NCBI RefSeq assembly: GCF_003385955.1
Contig: NZ_QRDW01000001.1
Location: 1-64,000, forward strand
DNA from: Aestuariispira insulae
GTDB lineage: Bacteria > Pseudomonadota > Alphaproteobacteria > UBA8366 > Aestuariispiraceae
Direction of reading: 5' to 3'
Length of the DNA stretch: 64,000 nt
Shown here: positions 1-8,032 of the stretch, one piece after another
How positions within the stretch are numbered: the first letter of the stretch is position 1
Layout of the letters: every line of letters begins with the position of its first letter
Position numbers and translations under genes: made by a program
Notes under the pieces: generated by a model
Seen by the model: the letters and a program-made list of their open reading frames with translations, nothing else
Databases searched by the model: none
What the model was told of the DNA's origin: nothing

Positions 1-292
1 AAACCCATAGGCATGGATTGTGTCATTGCCATTGCCGGCATTGTAACGGCCTGTAAAAAAATACTCGATCGACTTACCTACCGAACCCATGGCTCATATC
101 TCCCCGGATATCAGGCGGATCTTGTCCTTCCGCCCATGTGGTATGGTCTTATAAGCAGATCAGATGGTCCCTTCCCCAAGACAGAACCTTCGCCCAAAGG
201 CTAAACACAAATACAAAACAAACTGTCCCCGTCGACCGAAAGGCATACACCCGGCCGCACAACACATTCTGATCGGATTTAAAAGCTAAAGG
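1..292. other. Unassigned left edge
   Basis: No convincing gene, RNA or repeat was found here. The only open frame (about 13-204 on the plus strand) encodes 63 residues with no recognisable domain, has no clear ribosome-binding site and lies downstream of the 3' end of a minus-strand gene. It could hold the 3' end or leader of something outside the window. Confidence 0.4.
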
Positions 293-613
293 TTATTCCG
301 CAACCTGCGCGGACGCTTCCGGCACATCCCCTGCCTCGACAGGGGGCAACATGCCCGCATCCTGGTAACGCTGGATCAGTTCCTTCATCTTGTCATCTTC
401 AAGGAAGTTCTGAACCACGGATACCGCATATAGAAATCCCGGCAGCGGCATGGTTACACATTTGCGTAATTCGGGCGTGGGGTTTTCGCCCATTTCCCCT
501 GATGATACTGCTTCAAGGTCCTGCCCAACAAAAAACAGGCGCACCACCCCGTTGGAGCAATTCACCGCAGACAGTGTTTCTACAAACTCTTCACGTGTTA
601 CAGGTTTGGTCAT
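293..613 (-). CDS. Small hypothetical protein (106 aa)
   Basis: I do not recognise this protein. It starts at ATG with a purine-rich GAGGG stretch upstream. It is a soluble, acidic 106-residue protein with a central hydrophobic segment (LPGFLYAVSVV, around 57-67) too short and interrupted to be a confident membrane helix. The C-terminus is rich in Ala, Glu and Pro and probably disordered. It lies 268 bp downstream of the HlyC/fatty-acid-synthase operon on the same strand, with an AT-rich gap between them, so it is probably transcribed separately. Function unknown. Confidence 0.55.
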   Translation of the reverse strand: MTKPVTREEFVETLSAVNCSNGVVRLFFVGQDLEAVSSGEMGENPTPELRKCVTMPLPGFLYAVSVVQNFLEDDKMKELIQRYQDAGMLPPVEAGDVPEASAQVAE

Positions 614-881
614 TCCGTACCCTCACTCTCCCAGCCGGATGGTTTCCTCAATCCGGTATGTGTCTCCCGTCGGCCCCCTCATTTTCATGGCGGACCTTAT
701 TTGGCCTGGCACCTCTGTGGGTAACCTTATACCGGCAACCATAGGGTTAGTAGAATTTTCTGTAAACAGTTTTTAAAGAATTTTGTCATGAAAAAATAAC
801 ATATGTCGCAAAAGTGAAAATAATCTGCCCTAAATAACAAAAGCGACAGTTTTCAAGGGTTTTGCTAATATTCGTAAAGGC
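614..881. other. AT-rich intergenic region
   Basis: This gap separates the hypothetical gene at 293-613 from the end of the upstream operon. The part at about 740-870 is clearly AT-richer than its surroundings and probably holds the promoter of the small gene. I could not pick a convincing -35/-10 pair or a terminator. Confidence 0.35.
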
Positions 882-1451
882 TCATCCAACCATCGGGCGG
901 TAGTGACGAACCGCCTTGATTCCACCATTGTCATCCATAATCGTCGCTTTAGCGCTCGGATGGGTAGAAAAGACCTGGTCATGGAGATCCGACATAACCT
1001 CAAGGCTGTGACCAAATGGCGCCAGGATTTCCATGAACCACATATGCTCGCCTTTGTGCCAGTCTTCCGGCGATAAGGCGCTTTCCCCCTTGCTCAGCCT
1101 GGCATCCACAACATCAGTGACCCATGTCCAGTTCACGAAGGCGACCGGCAGATCATCAGCCAGGTAAAGCCGGAAACTGTTCCATTCCAACGAGGGTAGA
1201 AGGCGGTTTTCAATCAATCCCATTTGATAATGATGATGTGGATTGGAGTGGCTGCACAAGAAGAGATAAGCCCCAATCAGATCCACCATCTCCAGCGGTT
1301 CGGGCATCCTGGCAACGCCTTGCGCCCGGCTCGGATCCAATGGCAGGTTTCCACCTCCGACTATCCGGGTGATATCTCGCCCGGAATGACCGATAGAGTG
1401 CACCGCATCCAGAAGCAGATCATCAAGCGGCAAACGGGCGATGTCGTTCAA
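882..1451 (-). CDS. HlyC-like toxin-activating lysine acyltransferase (copy 1)
   Basis: This is a member of the RTX toxin acyltransferase family. HlyC moves a fatty acyl group from acyl-ACP to internal lysines of pro-haemolysin. The match starts near residue 55. The family's catalytic His falls on His72 (first of the HHH at 72-74), followed by a conserved helix ending LLPSLE, the strand 'LPVAFVNWTW' (102-110), and 'WFME-LAPFG' around 138-147. The essential Asp of HlyC (FID) is Glu141 here. A 45-residue N-terminal extension precedes the domain. The start is TTG with AAAGGA seven bases upstream; an in-frame stop lies a few codons before it. A Met at residue 49 is an alternative start. It is the last gene of the operon, 40 bp after the ACP gene. 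The target protein is unknown; no RTX protein or type I exporter is in the window. Confidence 0.8.
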   Translation of the reverse strand: MNDIARLPLDDLLLDAVHSIGHSGRDITRIVGGGNLPLDPSRAQGVARMPEPLEMVDLIGAYLFLCSHSNPHHHYQMGLIENRLLPSLEWNSFRLYLADDLPVAFVNWTWVTDVVDARLSKGESALSPEDWHKGEHMWFMEILAPFGHSLEVMSDLHDQVFSTHPSAKATIMDDNGGIKAVRHYRPMVG

Positions 1452-1491
1452 ACCGTCGTCCTTTCCCTATTCCCATCAAGCGGAGACTTAC

Positions 1492-1746
1492 TCATCCAGC
1501 ATGACGTGCCATCAGTCCGGCCAGCTTATTAATAGTGTCATGGCCTTCAAACTCGGCTCTCGGCACCTTGATACCAAACTGTTTCATCGCCGCTGCGATC
1601 ACGTGAACCACATCCAGGCTAATGACATCCATCTCTGCCAAAGCGCTGTTCGGATCCATCTCCGATGGCTCGCGCCCCAGCAGCATTGCAAGTTGCTCTG
1701 CGATCCATTCCCTGATTTCCGCTTCTAAAACTGTCTGATCTGTCAT
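1492..1746 (-). CDS. Dedicated acyl carrier protein
   Basis: An 84-residue acidic acyl carrier protein. The segment 'MDVISLDVVHVIAAA' (39-53) matches the helix-II region of ACPs. Ser43 takes the place of the phosphopantetheinylated Ser, although the usual D of the DSL motif is replaced by Ile. Its length and predicted helices fit a free-standing type II ACP. Its ATG overlaps the stop of the ketoreductase gene (ATGA). It sits between the ketoreductase and the HlyC-like gene, so it is the obvious acyl donor for the two HlyC-like enzymes. It is distinct from the housekeeping AcpP, which is not in this window. Confidence 0.85.
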   Translation of the reverse strand: MTDQTVLEAEIREWIAEQLAMLLGREPSEMDPNSALAEMDVISLDVVHVIAAAMKQFGIKVPRAEFEGHDTINKLAGLMARHAG

Positions 1747-2471
1747 ATCTGCTCTACTCCGCCTGTTACCGGAATAACCGCGCCATTGATAAAATCTGAT
1801 CCAGGATCGGCCAGAAAATCAACCGCGGAAAAAACATCCCGCATTTCCATTAATCGGCCTGACGCACAAGCATCCAACCATCTCTCCGTCACCTGGTCAC
1901 TGGCCATATCCCCGCCCATGCCGACATCAGCAAGCCCCAGACGCAACACATTGGAACGAATTCCCTTTGCTCCATATTCCCGGGCTGTGCTGGCTGACAA
2001 CCCCTCAAGCCCCGCCTTGGCCGCGCTATAGGCCGCCTGCCCGGCCATCCCCTTGGCGCTGATAGATCCCATATGAATGAAGCGGCCACTTCCCTGGGCC
2101 AGGAATGGCATCAAAAAAGCACGGGTCAGGAAAAAGCTGCCTGTAAGATTGACCGACAAAATTTCCAGCCAATCTTGGTCTGACTGCTGTAGTAACAATT
2201 TGGGGCTATTGACCGCCGCATTGTTAATGACCAGATCAATCCCGTCCAACCTCTCACAAGCGGCATCAACAGCGGCATCCACAGAAGCAGGGTCGCGCAC
2301 ATCCATTTGAAGCGAGAAGACACAACCCCCGTCCTGTGTTTCTTGCTCCAAGGCCAGCGCCTTCTCAGACCGGCTTGAAAAGGTGAAGCAAATTTGGTGA
2401 TCCTGTGCCGCCAAATGGCCCACAAGTGCCGCACCGACCCCCCCCGTGCCACCGGTCAGGAATATCTTCAT
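1743..2471 (-). CDS. SDR-family 3-oxoacyl-ACP reductase (FabG-like)
   Basis: A 242-residue short-chain dehydrogenase/reductase. The N-terminal dinucleotide motif is TGGTGGVG (6-13). The catalytic set is Asn108, Ser136 or Ser138, Tyr148 and Lys152 (YSAAK), in the order expected for FabG-type reductases. The location between the ketosynthase and ACP genes, with ATGA overlaps on both sides, indicates NADPH-dependent reduction of 3-oxoacyl-ACP made by the neighbouring ketosynthase. SDRs vary widely in substrate, so the assignment to this step rests on context. Confidence 0.85.
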   Translation of the reverse strand: MKIFLTGGTGGVGAALVGHLAAQDHQICFTFSSRSEKALALEQETQDGGCVFSLQMDVRDPASVDAAVDAACERLDGIDLVINNAAVNSPKLLLQQSDQDWLEILSVNLTGSFFLTRAFLMPFLAQGSGRFIHMGSISAKGMAGQAAYSAAKAGLEGLSASTAREYGAKGIRSNVLRLGLADVGMGGDMASDQVTERWLDACASGRLMEMRDVFSAVDFLADPGSDFINGAVIPVTGGVEQI

Positions 2472-3751
2472 GCCCGCTCCTCCACGGAAATCACCAGGGA
2501 TCCGTTATAGCCCCCAAAGCCAAAAGCATTCTTCAGCGCTTTTCCCCCCGAGATTTCACTATTGCCATTTGAACAATAATCCAGAACCCATGGTTCATCC
2601 GGAACCGCTAAATTCAGGTTGCCGTGGATTGTCCCTGCTTTCAATTGCGCGATTACCAGGGCCGTCTCAATCAGCGCCGCAGACCAAAGCGTATGCCCGA
2701 TCATGCCTTTCGCCGCATTGACTTTAACCGGGCCGACGCCCTGATCTGCGCCAAGCTGCCGGATGGCGGAAAGCTCTGTCATGTCTCCATGGGGCGTGCT
2801 GGTGGCATGTGCGCTGACGAAAGCAATATCGGCCATCGTCAAACCGGCCTGTTCCAGGGCCAACATCATGGTCCGTTCCTGGCCTTCCTGGCTGGTGATC
2901 GGCAAATGTTGGGCATCACTGGAAATGCCAATGCCTTCCAGACAGGCCAGGGATGCCTGCCCCTTTTCCTCACGTTCAAGGATCAGGCAGGCACCACCAT
3001 GTGCCGGAACAAAACCGGTGCGCTCCTTGTCAAATGGCCTGGAAACCCCAGCAGGATCCCCTTCCCGATCACCAGGCGCGACCGCCTGCATGGCCACCAT
3101 ATTGTCCAGTTCCGTCAAGCCGGATTCCGTAATGCCTCCCAAAACATAAACCTGATCCAGATCACCCGACAGCAGTTCTTGGCGGGCTGCACGCAGGGCA
3201 TGTATGCCGCTGGCACAGGCTGCCCCCACCGAATAACTGGGGCCTCTGGCGTTCAGCAACTCACTGACGGCGGAGGCATGAATGCTATCGAGCGAACTGG
3301 CGGAATAAAGGCCATCAACAAAATCCGGACTATCCTGATAAGTCAGGATCTCATCATAGATATAGCGATTGTTGAGATTATGCCCGGCGACAATCACGCC
3401 AATCCGATCAGGATCTGGATCCATATTATGTTGCTGGCGCGCCCGCCGGTCGTGCCAGGCACGCAAAGCCAGCCATAAGGAATAGTGCACGGGCCTGGGC
3501 AGGCGGATCAGCATCGGACGAAGACGCTTTGCCATATCACCGGGCAGATGTGCGAGCGCCTGTTTAAGCAGTGAACCAATATGGGCGGTATCCATCTCGC
3601 CACCCACATGTGAATAAAGCGGCCCTTTATCATAATGCTGCCAATGGCTGATGGCGGAGCGCCCAGACAGCATGGCCTGCAGGATCTGATCCGGCTCATC
3701 TCCTAGCGGGCAAATAGCCGACATGCCGGTTACACAAGCTTTCACAGTCAT
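2468..3751 (-). CDS. Beta-ketoacyl-ACP synthase
   Basis: A 427-residue condensing enzyme of the FabB/FabF fold. The full Cys-His-His set is present: Cys179 in 'GAACASG', His315 in 'SAHATST' and His353 in 'GMIGHTLWSA', so it should condense and is not a decarboxylase-only or chain-length-factor type. The region around 120-165 (AGHNLNN and following) differs from FabF and recalls stand-alone ketosynthases of polyketide clusters, which is an impression only. The start chosen is the ATG whose first bases overlap the stop of the dehydratase gene (ATGA); a longer upstream frame would overlap that gene by over 60 bases. It probably extends acyl-ACP for the HlyC-like enzymes. Confidence 0.85.
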   Translation of the reverse strand: MTVKACVTGMSAICPLGDEPDQILQAMLSGRSAISHWQHYDKGPLYSHVGGEMDTAHIGSLLKQALAHLPGDMAKRLRPMLIRLPRPVHYSLWLALRAWHDRRARQQHNMDPDPDRIGVIVAGHNLNNRYIYDEILTYQDSPDFVDGLYSASSLDSIHASAVSELLNARGPSYSVGAACASGIHALRAARQELLSGDLDQVYVLGGITESGLTELDNMVAMQAVAPGDREGDPAGVSRPFDKERTGFVPAHGGACLILEREEKGQASLACLEGIGISSDAQHLPITSQEGQERTMMLALEQAGLTMADIAFVSAHATSTPHGDMTELSAIRQLGADQGVGPVKVNAAKGMIGHTLWSAALIETALVIAQLKAGTIHGNLNLAVPDEPWVLDYCSNGNSEISGGKALKNAFGFGGYNGSLVISVEERA

Positions 3752-4227
3752 CCCATCACCTTGAATAGTCCCTGGCAGACAAGCGTGTGATCCCGATGAA
3801 CCTGGCCATGGCACAGGGTCAGCAATCCGTCTTCCATCACGCGCGCAGACGTCACAAGCCGGTCATCGGGAATGCAGGGCTGCAAAAACTCCATCTTGTC
3901 CAAGCCAACCAATCGGGCCTGACCGCCTTCACCCACACCCGTAGCCCGCAGCAGGCAAAGTGCGGTCTGCGCCATCTGCTCAAGCAGGAAGACCCCGGGA
4001 TATACGGGCTGTCTGGGAAAATGCCCATCGATCCAGAACGGATCCGGCCGCACCTGCGTTGACGTTTCTATGCGCAGTCCGATTGGATCATAACGTGTCA
4101 ATTGATCGATAAAGACAAAGGGCGGTTGCTGATCAATCAGACTTAGAACCGAACAATCAGGCAATTCACCGCCTGTTTCACCATCTTGCCAAATCGGGGT
4201 CCTCCCAACGGATACCGGGTCGGTCAT
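3748..4227 (-). CDS. FabZ/FabA-like 3-hydroxyacyl-ACP dehydratase
   Basis: A 159-residue hotdog-fold protein. The family signature 'GHFPRQPVYPG' is at 68-78, with catalytic His69 and Glu83 (FLLEQMAQTA) as in FabZ. The roughly 30-residue N-terminal extension is not typical. It overlaps the genes on both sides by four bases. With the ketosynthase and ketoreductase it completes an elongation set that lacks only an enoyl reductase and an acyltransferase. The product of a cycle could therefore be a 3-hydroxy or 2-enoyl acyl-ACP unless housekeeping FabI acts on it. Confidence 0.85.
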   Translation of the reverse strand: MTDPVSVGRTPIWQDGETGGELPDCSVLSLIDQQPPFVFIDQLTRYDPIGLRIETSTQVRPDPFWIDGHFPRQPVYPGVFLLEQMAQTALCLLRATGVGEGGQARLVGLDKMEFLQPCIPDDRLVTSARVMEDGLLTLCHGQVHRDHTLVCQGLFKVMG

Positions 4228-4691
4228 AACATATCTCCGGCAGTTGTGTGGACCCGCCCGTTTCGCCAGCGCAGAACCAACGGAGGTTTCACCGAGTCAA
4301 ACAGACCTTCCTCGACCTGCTGCTTAATGAGGTTTTTGTGTTCGGGAAGATAAATCATATCCAGGCAAACAGGCCTGCAACCAGGATACTTCGCAAGCAG
4401 ATCCATCACCGTCTTGGAATCTGCACCGTCCAGACGACCATCAAAGGCCACATCATCCAACCAGCCCCAATGAACAAAAGCGACAGGAAAATCATTCCGG
4501 TTTGCAAAAAGGCGAAATTGATGACGGCCCATCGTATGGACAAGCCGGGGATAGAGGTCACCAAACGCGATAGTTGCATGGGATCTGGCCTGAGAGCTCA
4601 ACAGGCCAACCGCCCCCAGCAAGCGCGCATATTCTGCAAAACTATATTCAACCGGCTGGCCGCCCGGTTTAGCTGATCCGACACTCGCCAT
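4224..4691 (-). CDS. HlyC-like toxin-activating lysine acyltransferase (copy 2)
   Basis: A shorter, diverged HlyC-family protein of 155 residues. It aligns with copy 1 and with HlyC through the catalytic His region (His38 in 'ARSHATIAFGDLYPRL'), the strand 'FPVAFVHWGWLDDV' (68-81), and the Asp region (Asp111 in 'VCLDMIYLP'). Here the Asp is kept. The N-terminal extension is short. It is the first gene of the operon and its stop overlaps the ATG of the dehydratase (ATGA). The two acyltransferases may form a heteromer or act on different lysines; both points are inference. Assignment to the family is good, substrate unknown. Confidence 0.7.
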   Translation of the reverse strand: MASVGSAKPGGQPVEYSFAEYARLLGAVGLLSSQARSHATIAFGDLYPRLVHTMGRHQFRLFANRNDFPVAFVHWGWLDDVAFDGRLDGADSKTVMDLLAKYPGCRPVCLDMIYLPEHKNLIKQQVEEGLFDSVKPPLVLRWRNGRVHTTAGDML

Positions 4692-4740
4692 ACTATCTTC
4701 ATCACCCTGTTTTTCCGCTTTATCCAGCGGTTGTATCGAT

Positions 4741-4768
4741 CATATAACCAGTTCCCAAAGATTGTCCA
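4741..4768 (-). promoter_or_regulatory. Candidate sigma-70 promoter of the HlyC/FAS operon
   Basis: Reading the minus strand, TGGACA (4768-4763) and TATATG (4746-4741) are separated by 16 bases, about 50 bases upstream of the first ATG of the operon at 4691. The match to consensus is fair. The site lies in the 167-bp divergent gap shared with the GFA-family gene. Confidence 0.4.
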
Positions 4769-4858
4769 TCCTGGAATACCCTATGATTTTTCTGATCCAG
4801 TCAGGTCGAATCTGCCATGATGTAGAATAAAACAACCAATGGAACCGGAGCTGAAACG

Positions 4859-5239
4859 ATGCGAGAGTTTTCCGGCAGCTGTCTTTGCGGCGATATAGGC
4901 CTGACAATAAAGGGGGAAGCGCTTCGGGTTGGAATCTGTCATTGCATGGATTGCAGAAAGCATCACGGCGCCCTGTTTCATGCTTCCGCTATCTTTGATG
5001 AGCAATCCGTCAAGCTTCAGGGAAAAACACATCAGTTCCAGGGACGTCACTTCTGTCCGCGCTGCGGTTCGTCGGTCTTTTCATGCAGCCCTGGTGAAAT
5101 AGAAATACACTTAGGCATTATGGATGAACCCGATCAGTTCCTTCCCCAATACGAACTTTGGACCATCCGTCGCGAAAGCTGGCTGCCGCCTTTCGACGTT
5201 AGTGAACGTTTCGAAAAAGACCGATGCCCTGAGACTTAA
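4859..5239 (+). CDS. GFA-family (CENP-V/GFA domain) zinc protein
   Basis: A 126-residue protein of the glutathione-dependent formaldehyde-activating enzyme (GFA/CENP-V) fold. Zinc-binding cysteines are at C8/C10 (SCLCG), C27/C29/C32 (CHCMDC) and C66/C69 (CPRCG), the full family pattern. GGAG lies eight bases before the ATG. Most members of this family have no proven substrate, and activity on formaldehyde adducts should not be assumed. It is divergent from the HlyC/FAS operon, and its end overlaps the end of the channel gene by four bases. Confidence 0.85.
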   Translation: MREFSGSCLCGDIGLTIKGEALRVGICHCMDCRKHHGALFHASAIFDEQSVKLQGKTHQFQGRHFCPRCGSSVFSCSPGEIEIHLGIMDEPDQFLPQYELWTIRRESWLPPFDVSERFEKDRCPET

Positions 5240-7197
5240 CGGCTCAGGACAATCAATCGGTCATGCTGAGAGAGGGCAATTGGTTCTGTGCGATCGGGGT
5301 TTATCTGAACATCGCAGTTATCAAGCTTTTCACCATCCGGTCCCGTCATACGGACCACCCCCCAGACTATTTCATCATTTTGCTTGGCTCGGGTAACAAG
5401 GTCTCCGAACCGGAAAGCCTCCCCTTCAGCAACATATCGGTCAAAGGGTTTGAGATAGATTTCCTGTCCATTGGGGCTTAGCAGCTCTGTGACAACCGTC
5501 CTGATATCATTACGGCGCGCGATATGCGCCAGCATCAAACTGACGATATCCGGGGTAACCACCATTTCAAACCCTTGAAAAAACTCCAGAGAATGGGTGC
5601 TGGAACGATCCAGTATCTCTGCGATCACATGAGGATCAGCATCCATCCCATGGGTTTCGAGAATCCATTGCAGCAGGACCATGGCCATGATCACACGCGA
5701 GTCCGGATTTTCCGTATCCCCGCTGTCATCGGAAAGAATGACAACCGCATCGGGACTGTCTGCCAGGTATCGTTCCAGCACAGCACGTTTCAGGTAATTC
5801 TCCTGCGCCACCCGCACTGAGATATTTACCAATGGCTTGGGCAGGTTTTCGTCCAACAAGGTACGGGCCTCATTCTCATCCAGGGATGAAACGACAACCA
5901 CTTCTCCGCCAGCCATATAATCGTCATAGAGCTGGAGACTGGTATAGATATTGCGGTTCCAGCCCAGTATCAGGACCTGCTTCATCCGGTCCAGATCAAA
6001 TGCCTCGCCTGGTACTGGCGCTAGCCCGTCAAAGGCTGTGCCGTTGGGCGTGAATTCCGCCTCTGTCTCACTGGCGATCAGGATGATTTTCTCATGTTCT
6101 TCAATGATATGGTCGGCCGGCGGATTGAGGTCCGGAATATAGACCACCCGATCCTCCAGCTCGAGAATATCGCACACGCCAATAGGGGTCGCACGGCCGA
6201 ATGCGTTCAAAATGGAGCCGAAAGCCATACCGGTGCATTCTGGAATATGCTCCATTAGCAACCTGTTCGAACTGGCGGAGAACAGTTCAAAATAGACAGC
6301 CGACAAATCCGGCTGCCGCGAGCATTGTACCATTATTCGGCTGATCAAGTCGGCAGAGGTAACAACAGGGACCTGGTATTTACCTGCCAGGTTGGCAATC
6401 TCGAAATTGGAAACATCGGAAATCTCGGCCACGATATGCGGCTTTGTTTCCAACCAGCGACGATTGTCCGCGAACATCAATAAAAGCTTGATAGCATCAA
6501 TGTCATTGGCTGTTGCATCCAACGACGAACGCTCGTTCGAAAGCACGATTATACGTGATGCTTTTTGGTAGGAAACCCGTTCAAGCTCATGATCAGCCAC
6601 AACATTTCCCTGGCGAAAAATAACGCGTCTCGCTAGATTCCGGTCAATCTCGACACTCATCCTCAGGTCATGGCGCATCTCTTCAATATCCCGGTCCGCC
6701 AGCACAACCAGACGGGCGTCACCAGCAATATCGACCAATCTGGAGATCACAGCTGGGGCCAGGTTATTCCAGCCGAGCAGCAGAATATGCCCCTCTTCCA
6801 CAACCGGACCAATGCCCTGATCCAACAGCCTTAACCGTTCATGAATGCCAGCAGACACAAGGCCGATAAAAGCCCCAAACAGCGCCATCCCAATGATTGT
6901 CAGGGAAAAGGCAAAAAGCATTACCTGCCAACTGGCGCCATAGTTGGAAACGAAGGTTCCTGGGTCAAGCGCATGGGTCAGCGACCACCAGAAAGCATCG
7001 GCGATATCTTCATGGCTCTTATGATGAATGCTCTCGACACTCGCGTTTTCCGGATCAAACAGACCGAAAAACATGACCGTCATGCCAATTGAAACGGTTA
7101 CAAATGCAAACAAGGCCAACAGGCCCAGTTGCGCCATCACACCTTTGGAGAGAATTCGGTCCAGTCGGTATTGGGAGCGGTGGAGGATTTTTTTCAT
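5236..7197 (-). CDS. CASTOR/POLLUX-like ion channel with RCK domains
   Basis: A large membrane protein resembling plant CASTOR/POLLUX (DMI1) and bacterial relatives. A first membrane helix lies at about 21-42. A pore-like segment follows (ADAFWWSLTHALDPGTF, about 75-90), then a second helix (MLFAFSLTIIGMALFGAFIG). A long cytosolic part has tandem NAD-binding RCK-like domains, the first starting at 'HILLLGWNN' and the second at 'VLILGWNRN'. I chose ATG 7197; a TTG at 7224 would add nine residues, and neither has a strong ribosome-binding site. It lies 57 bp downstream of the STAS gene on the same strand and may be read through from the partner-switching operon. Confidence 0.8.
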   Translation of the reverse strand: MKKILHRSQYRLDRILSKGVMAQLGLLALFAFVTVSIGMTVMFFGLFDPENASVESIHHKSHEDIADAFWWSLTHALDPGTFVSNYGASWQVMLFAFSLTIIGMALFGAFIGLVSAGIHERLRLLDQGIGPVVEEGHILLLGWNNLAPAVISRLVDIAGDARLVVLADRDIEEMRHDLRMSVEIDRNLARRVIFRQGNVVADHELERVSYQKASRIIVLSNERSSLDATANDIDAIKLLLMFADNRRWLETKPHIVAEISDVSNFEIANLAGKYQVPVVTSADLISRIMVQCSRQPDLSAVYFELFSASSNRLLMEHIPECTGMAFGSILNAFGRATPIGVCDILELEDRVVYIPDLNPPADHIIEEHEKIILIASETEAEFTPNGTAFDGLAPVPGEAFDLDRMKQVLILGWNRNIYTSLQLYDDYMAGGEVVVVSSLDENEARTLLDENLPKPLVNISVRVAQENYLKRAVLERYLADSPDAVVILSDDSGDTENPDSRVIMAMVLLQWILETHGMDADPHVIAEILDRSSTHSLEFFQGFEMVVTPDIVSLMLAHIARRNDIRTVVTELLSPNGQEIYLKPFDRYVAEGEAFRFGDLVTRAKQNDEIVWGVVRMTGPDGEKLDNCDVQINPDRTEPIALSQHDRLIVLSR

Positions 7198-7254
7198 AAC
7201 GTTAAACCAATGCAAACCAACCAATTCAGGCTGTTCCGGTCTCTTTATTCCGCC

Positions 7255-7593
7255 TCAATTTGAAAGTGCCCTATAGGCCGCTTCCCGATCTTCCGCCAGG
7301 GTCATGATCCGAGAAAAACCGCTCATGTCGAAGACTTCACGGATATGCGGGATAAGACTGCATACGGCAAAACCGGAACCGGACGCCTTTGATTTCTTGG
7401 CCAGGGTCAAAACCGCGCGCAGCCCAGTGGAGCTGATATATTTTAACTCGGAAAAGTCGAGGAGAATAGACCGCTCGCCCCGTGCGGCCGCCTGGTCGAG
7501 CTTTTCCGAGAATGCCTGTGCCGTAGCCCCATCAACCCGATCGACCGGCACCAGAACCAAAACCCCGTCCGAGCTCTCTTCACGGATTTCCAT
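7255..7593 (-). CDS. STAS-domain anti-anti-sigma factor
   Basis: A 112-residue single STAS domain like SpoIIAA/RsbV. The loop 'YISSTGLRAVL' (52-62) carries the phosphorylatable Ser/Thr position (Ser55 or Thr56). In partner switching the unphosphorylated form binds the kinase/anti-sigma protein and releases the target; a PP2C phosphatase resets it. The start overlaps the end of the RsbW-like gene by 14 bp, and both the kinase (upstream) and an SpoIIE-type phosphatase (across the divergent region) are present, so this is a complete switch. No sigma factor gene is nearby. Confidence 0.9.
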   Translation of the reverse strand: MEIREESSDGVLVLVPVDRVDGATAQAFSEKLDQAAARGERSILLDFSELKYISSTGLRAVLTLAKKSKASGSGFAVCSLIPHIREVFDMSGFSRIMTLAEDREAAYRALSN

Positions 7594-8032
7594 CTTTCTC
7601 CCTCTTCCTCATCTTCATCAGACATAGACGGTTATATCCGCCCTCCCTGACATATGTTACGTCATCCATCAAATCGCGAACGAAATGAATGCCCAACCCG
7701 CCAATTTTCCGATCTTCCAGACTTGCATCCAGGTCCGGTTTCTCCGCCTGCGTCAAAGGATTAAAGCGATCTCCCTGATCCCAGATATGAAGGATGATTC
7801 GTTCATCAGAAAGCTCTATCCGCAGGCCCGCATTGAATTCATCCGCACCAACGACCGTATATTTGATGATATTGCTCAGTATTTCGTCGATCACAAGGTC
7901 AACCTGAAACCGTTCCGTTTCAGATAGTTCCGCCGCCTCAGCCATCCGCCCCCATGCTTCGCCACAACGGGTGATTTCCGAAAGATCCGGTGCGATTGAA
8001 AATTCCAGCAATCCGGCTCCCAGGTCAGCCAC
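7580..8032 (-). CDS. RsbW/SpoIIAB-like anti-sigma regulatory kinase
   Basis: A small GHKL ATPase (HATPase_c_2). The N box is 'VIDEILSNIIKY', the G1-like motif is 'IWDQGDRFNP', and the G2-like motif is 'GGLGIHFVRDLMDD'. It would phosphorylate the STAS protein encoded directly downstream and sequester a partner. The start is taken as GTG 8032, which has GGGGAGG six bases upstream and overlaps the stop of the sensor gene by eight bases. A GTG 21 bases upstream has no such site. Confidence 0.85.
   Translation of the reverse strand: MADLGAGLLEFSIAPDLSEITRCGEAWGRMAEAAELSETERFQVDLVIDEILSNIIKYTVVGADEFNAGLRIELSDERIILHIWDQGDRFNPLTQAEKPDLDASLEDRKIGGLGIHFVRDLMDDVTYVREGGYNRLCLMKMRKREKDGNP

Noticed and set aside
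13-204. Small open frame at the left edge
   Set aside because: No homology recognised and no ribosome-binding site; kept only as unassigned sequence.
691-715. TGGCAC motif resembling a sigma-54 -24 element
   Set aside because: The matching TTGC -12 element is absent at the right distance.
2624-3478. Plus-strand open frame of 284 codons within the ketosynthase gene
   Set aside because: It is antisense to an enzyme with intact catalytic residues, and the translation shows no family motif.
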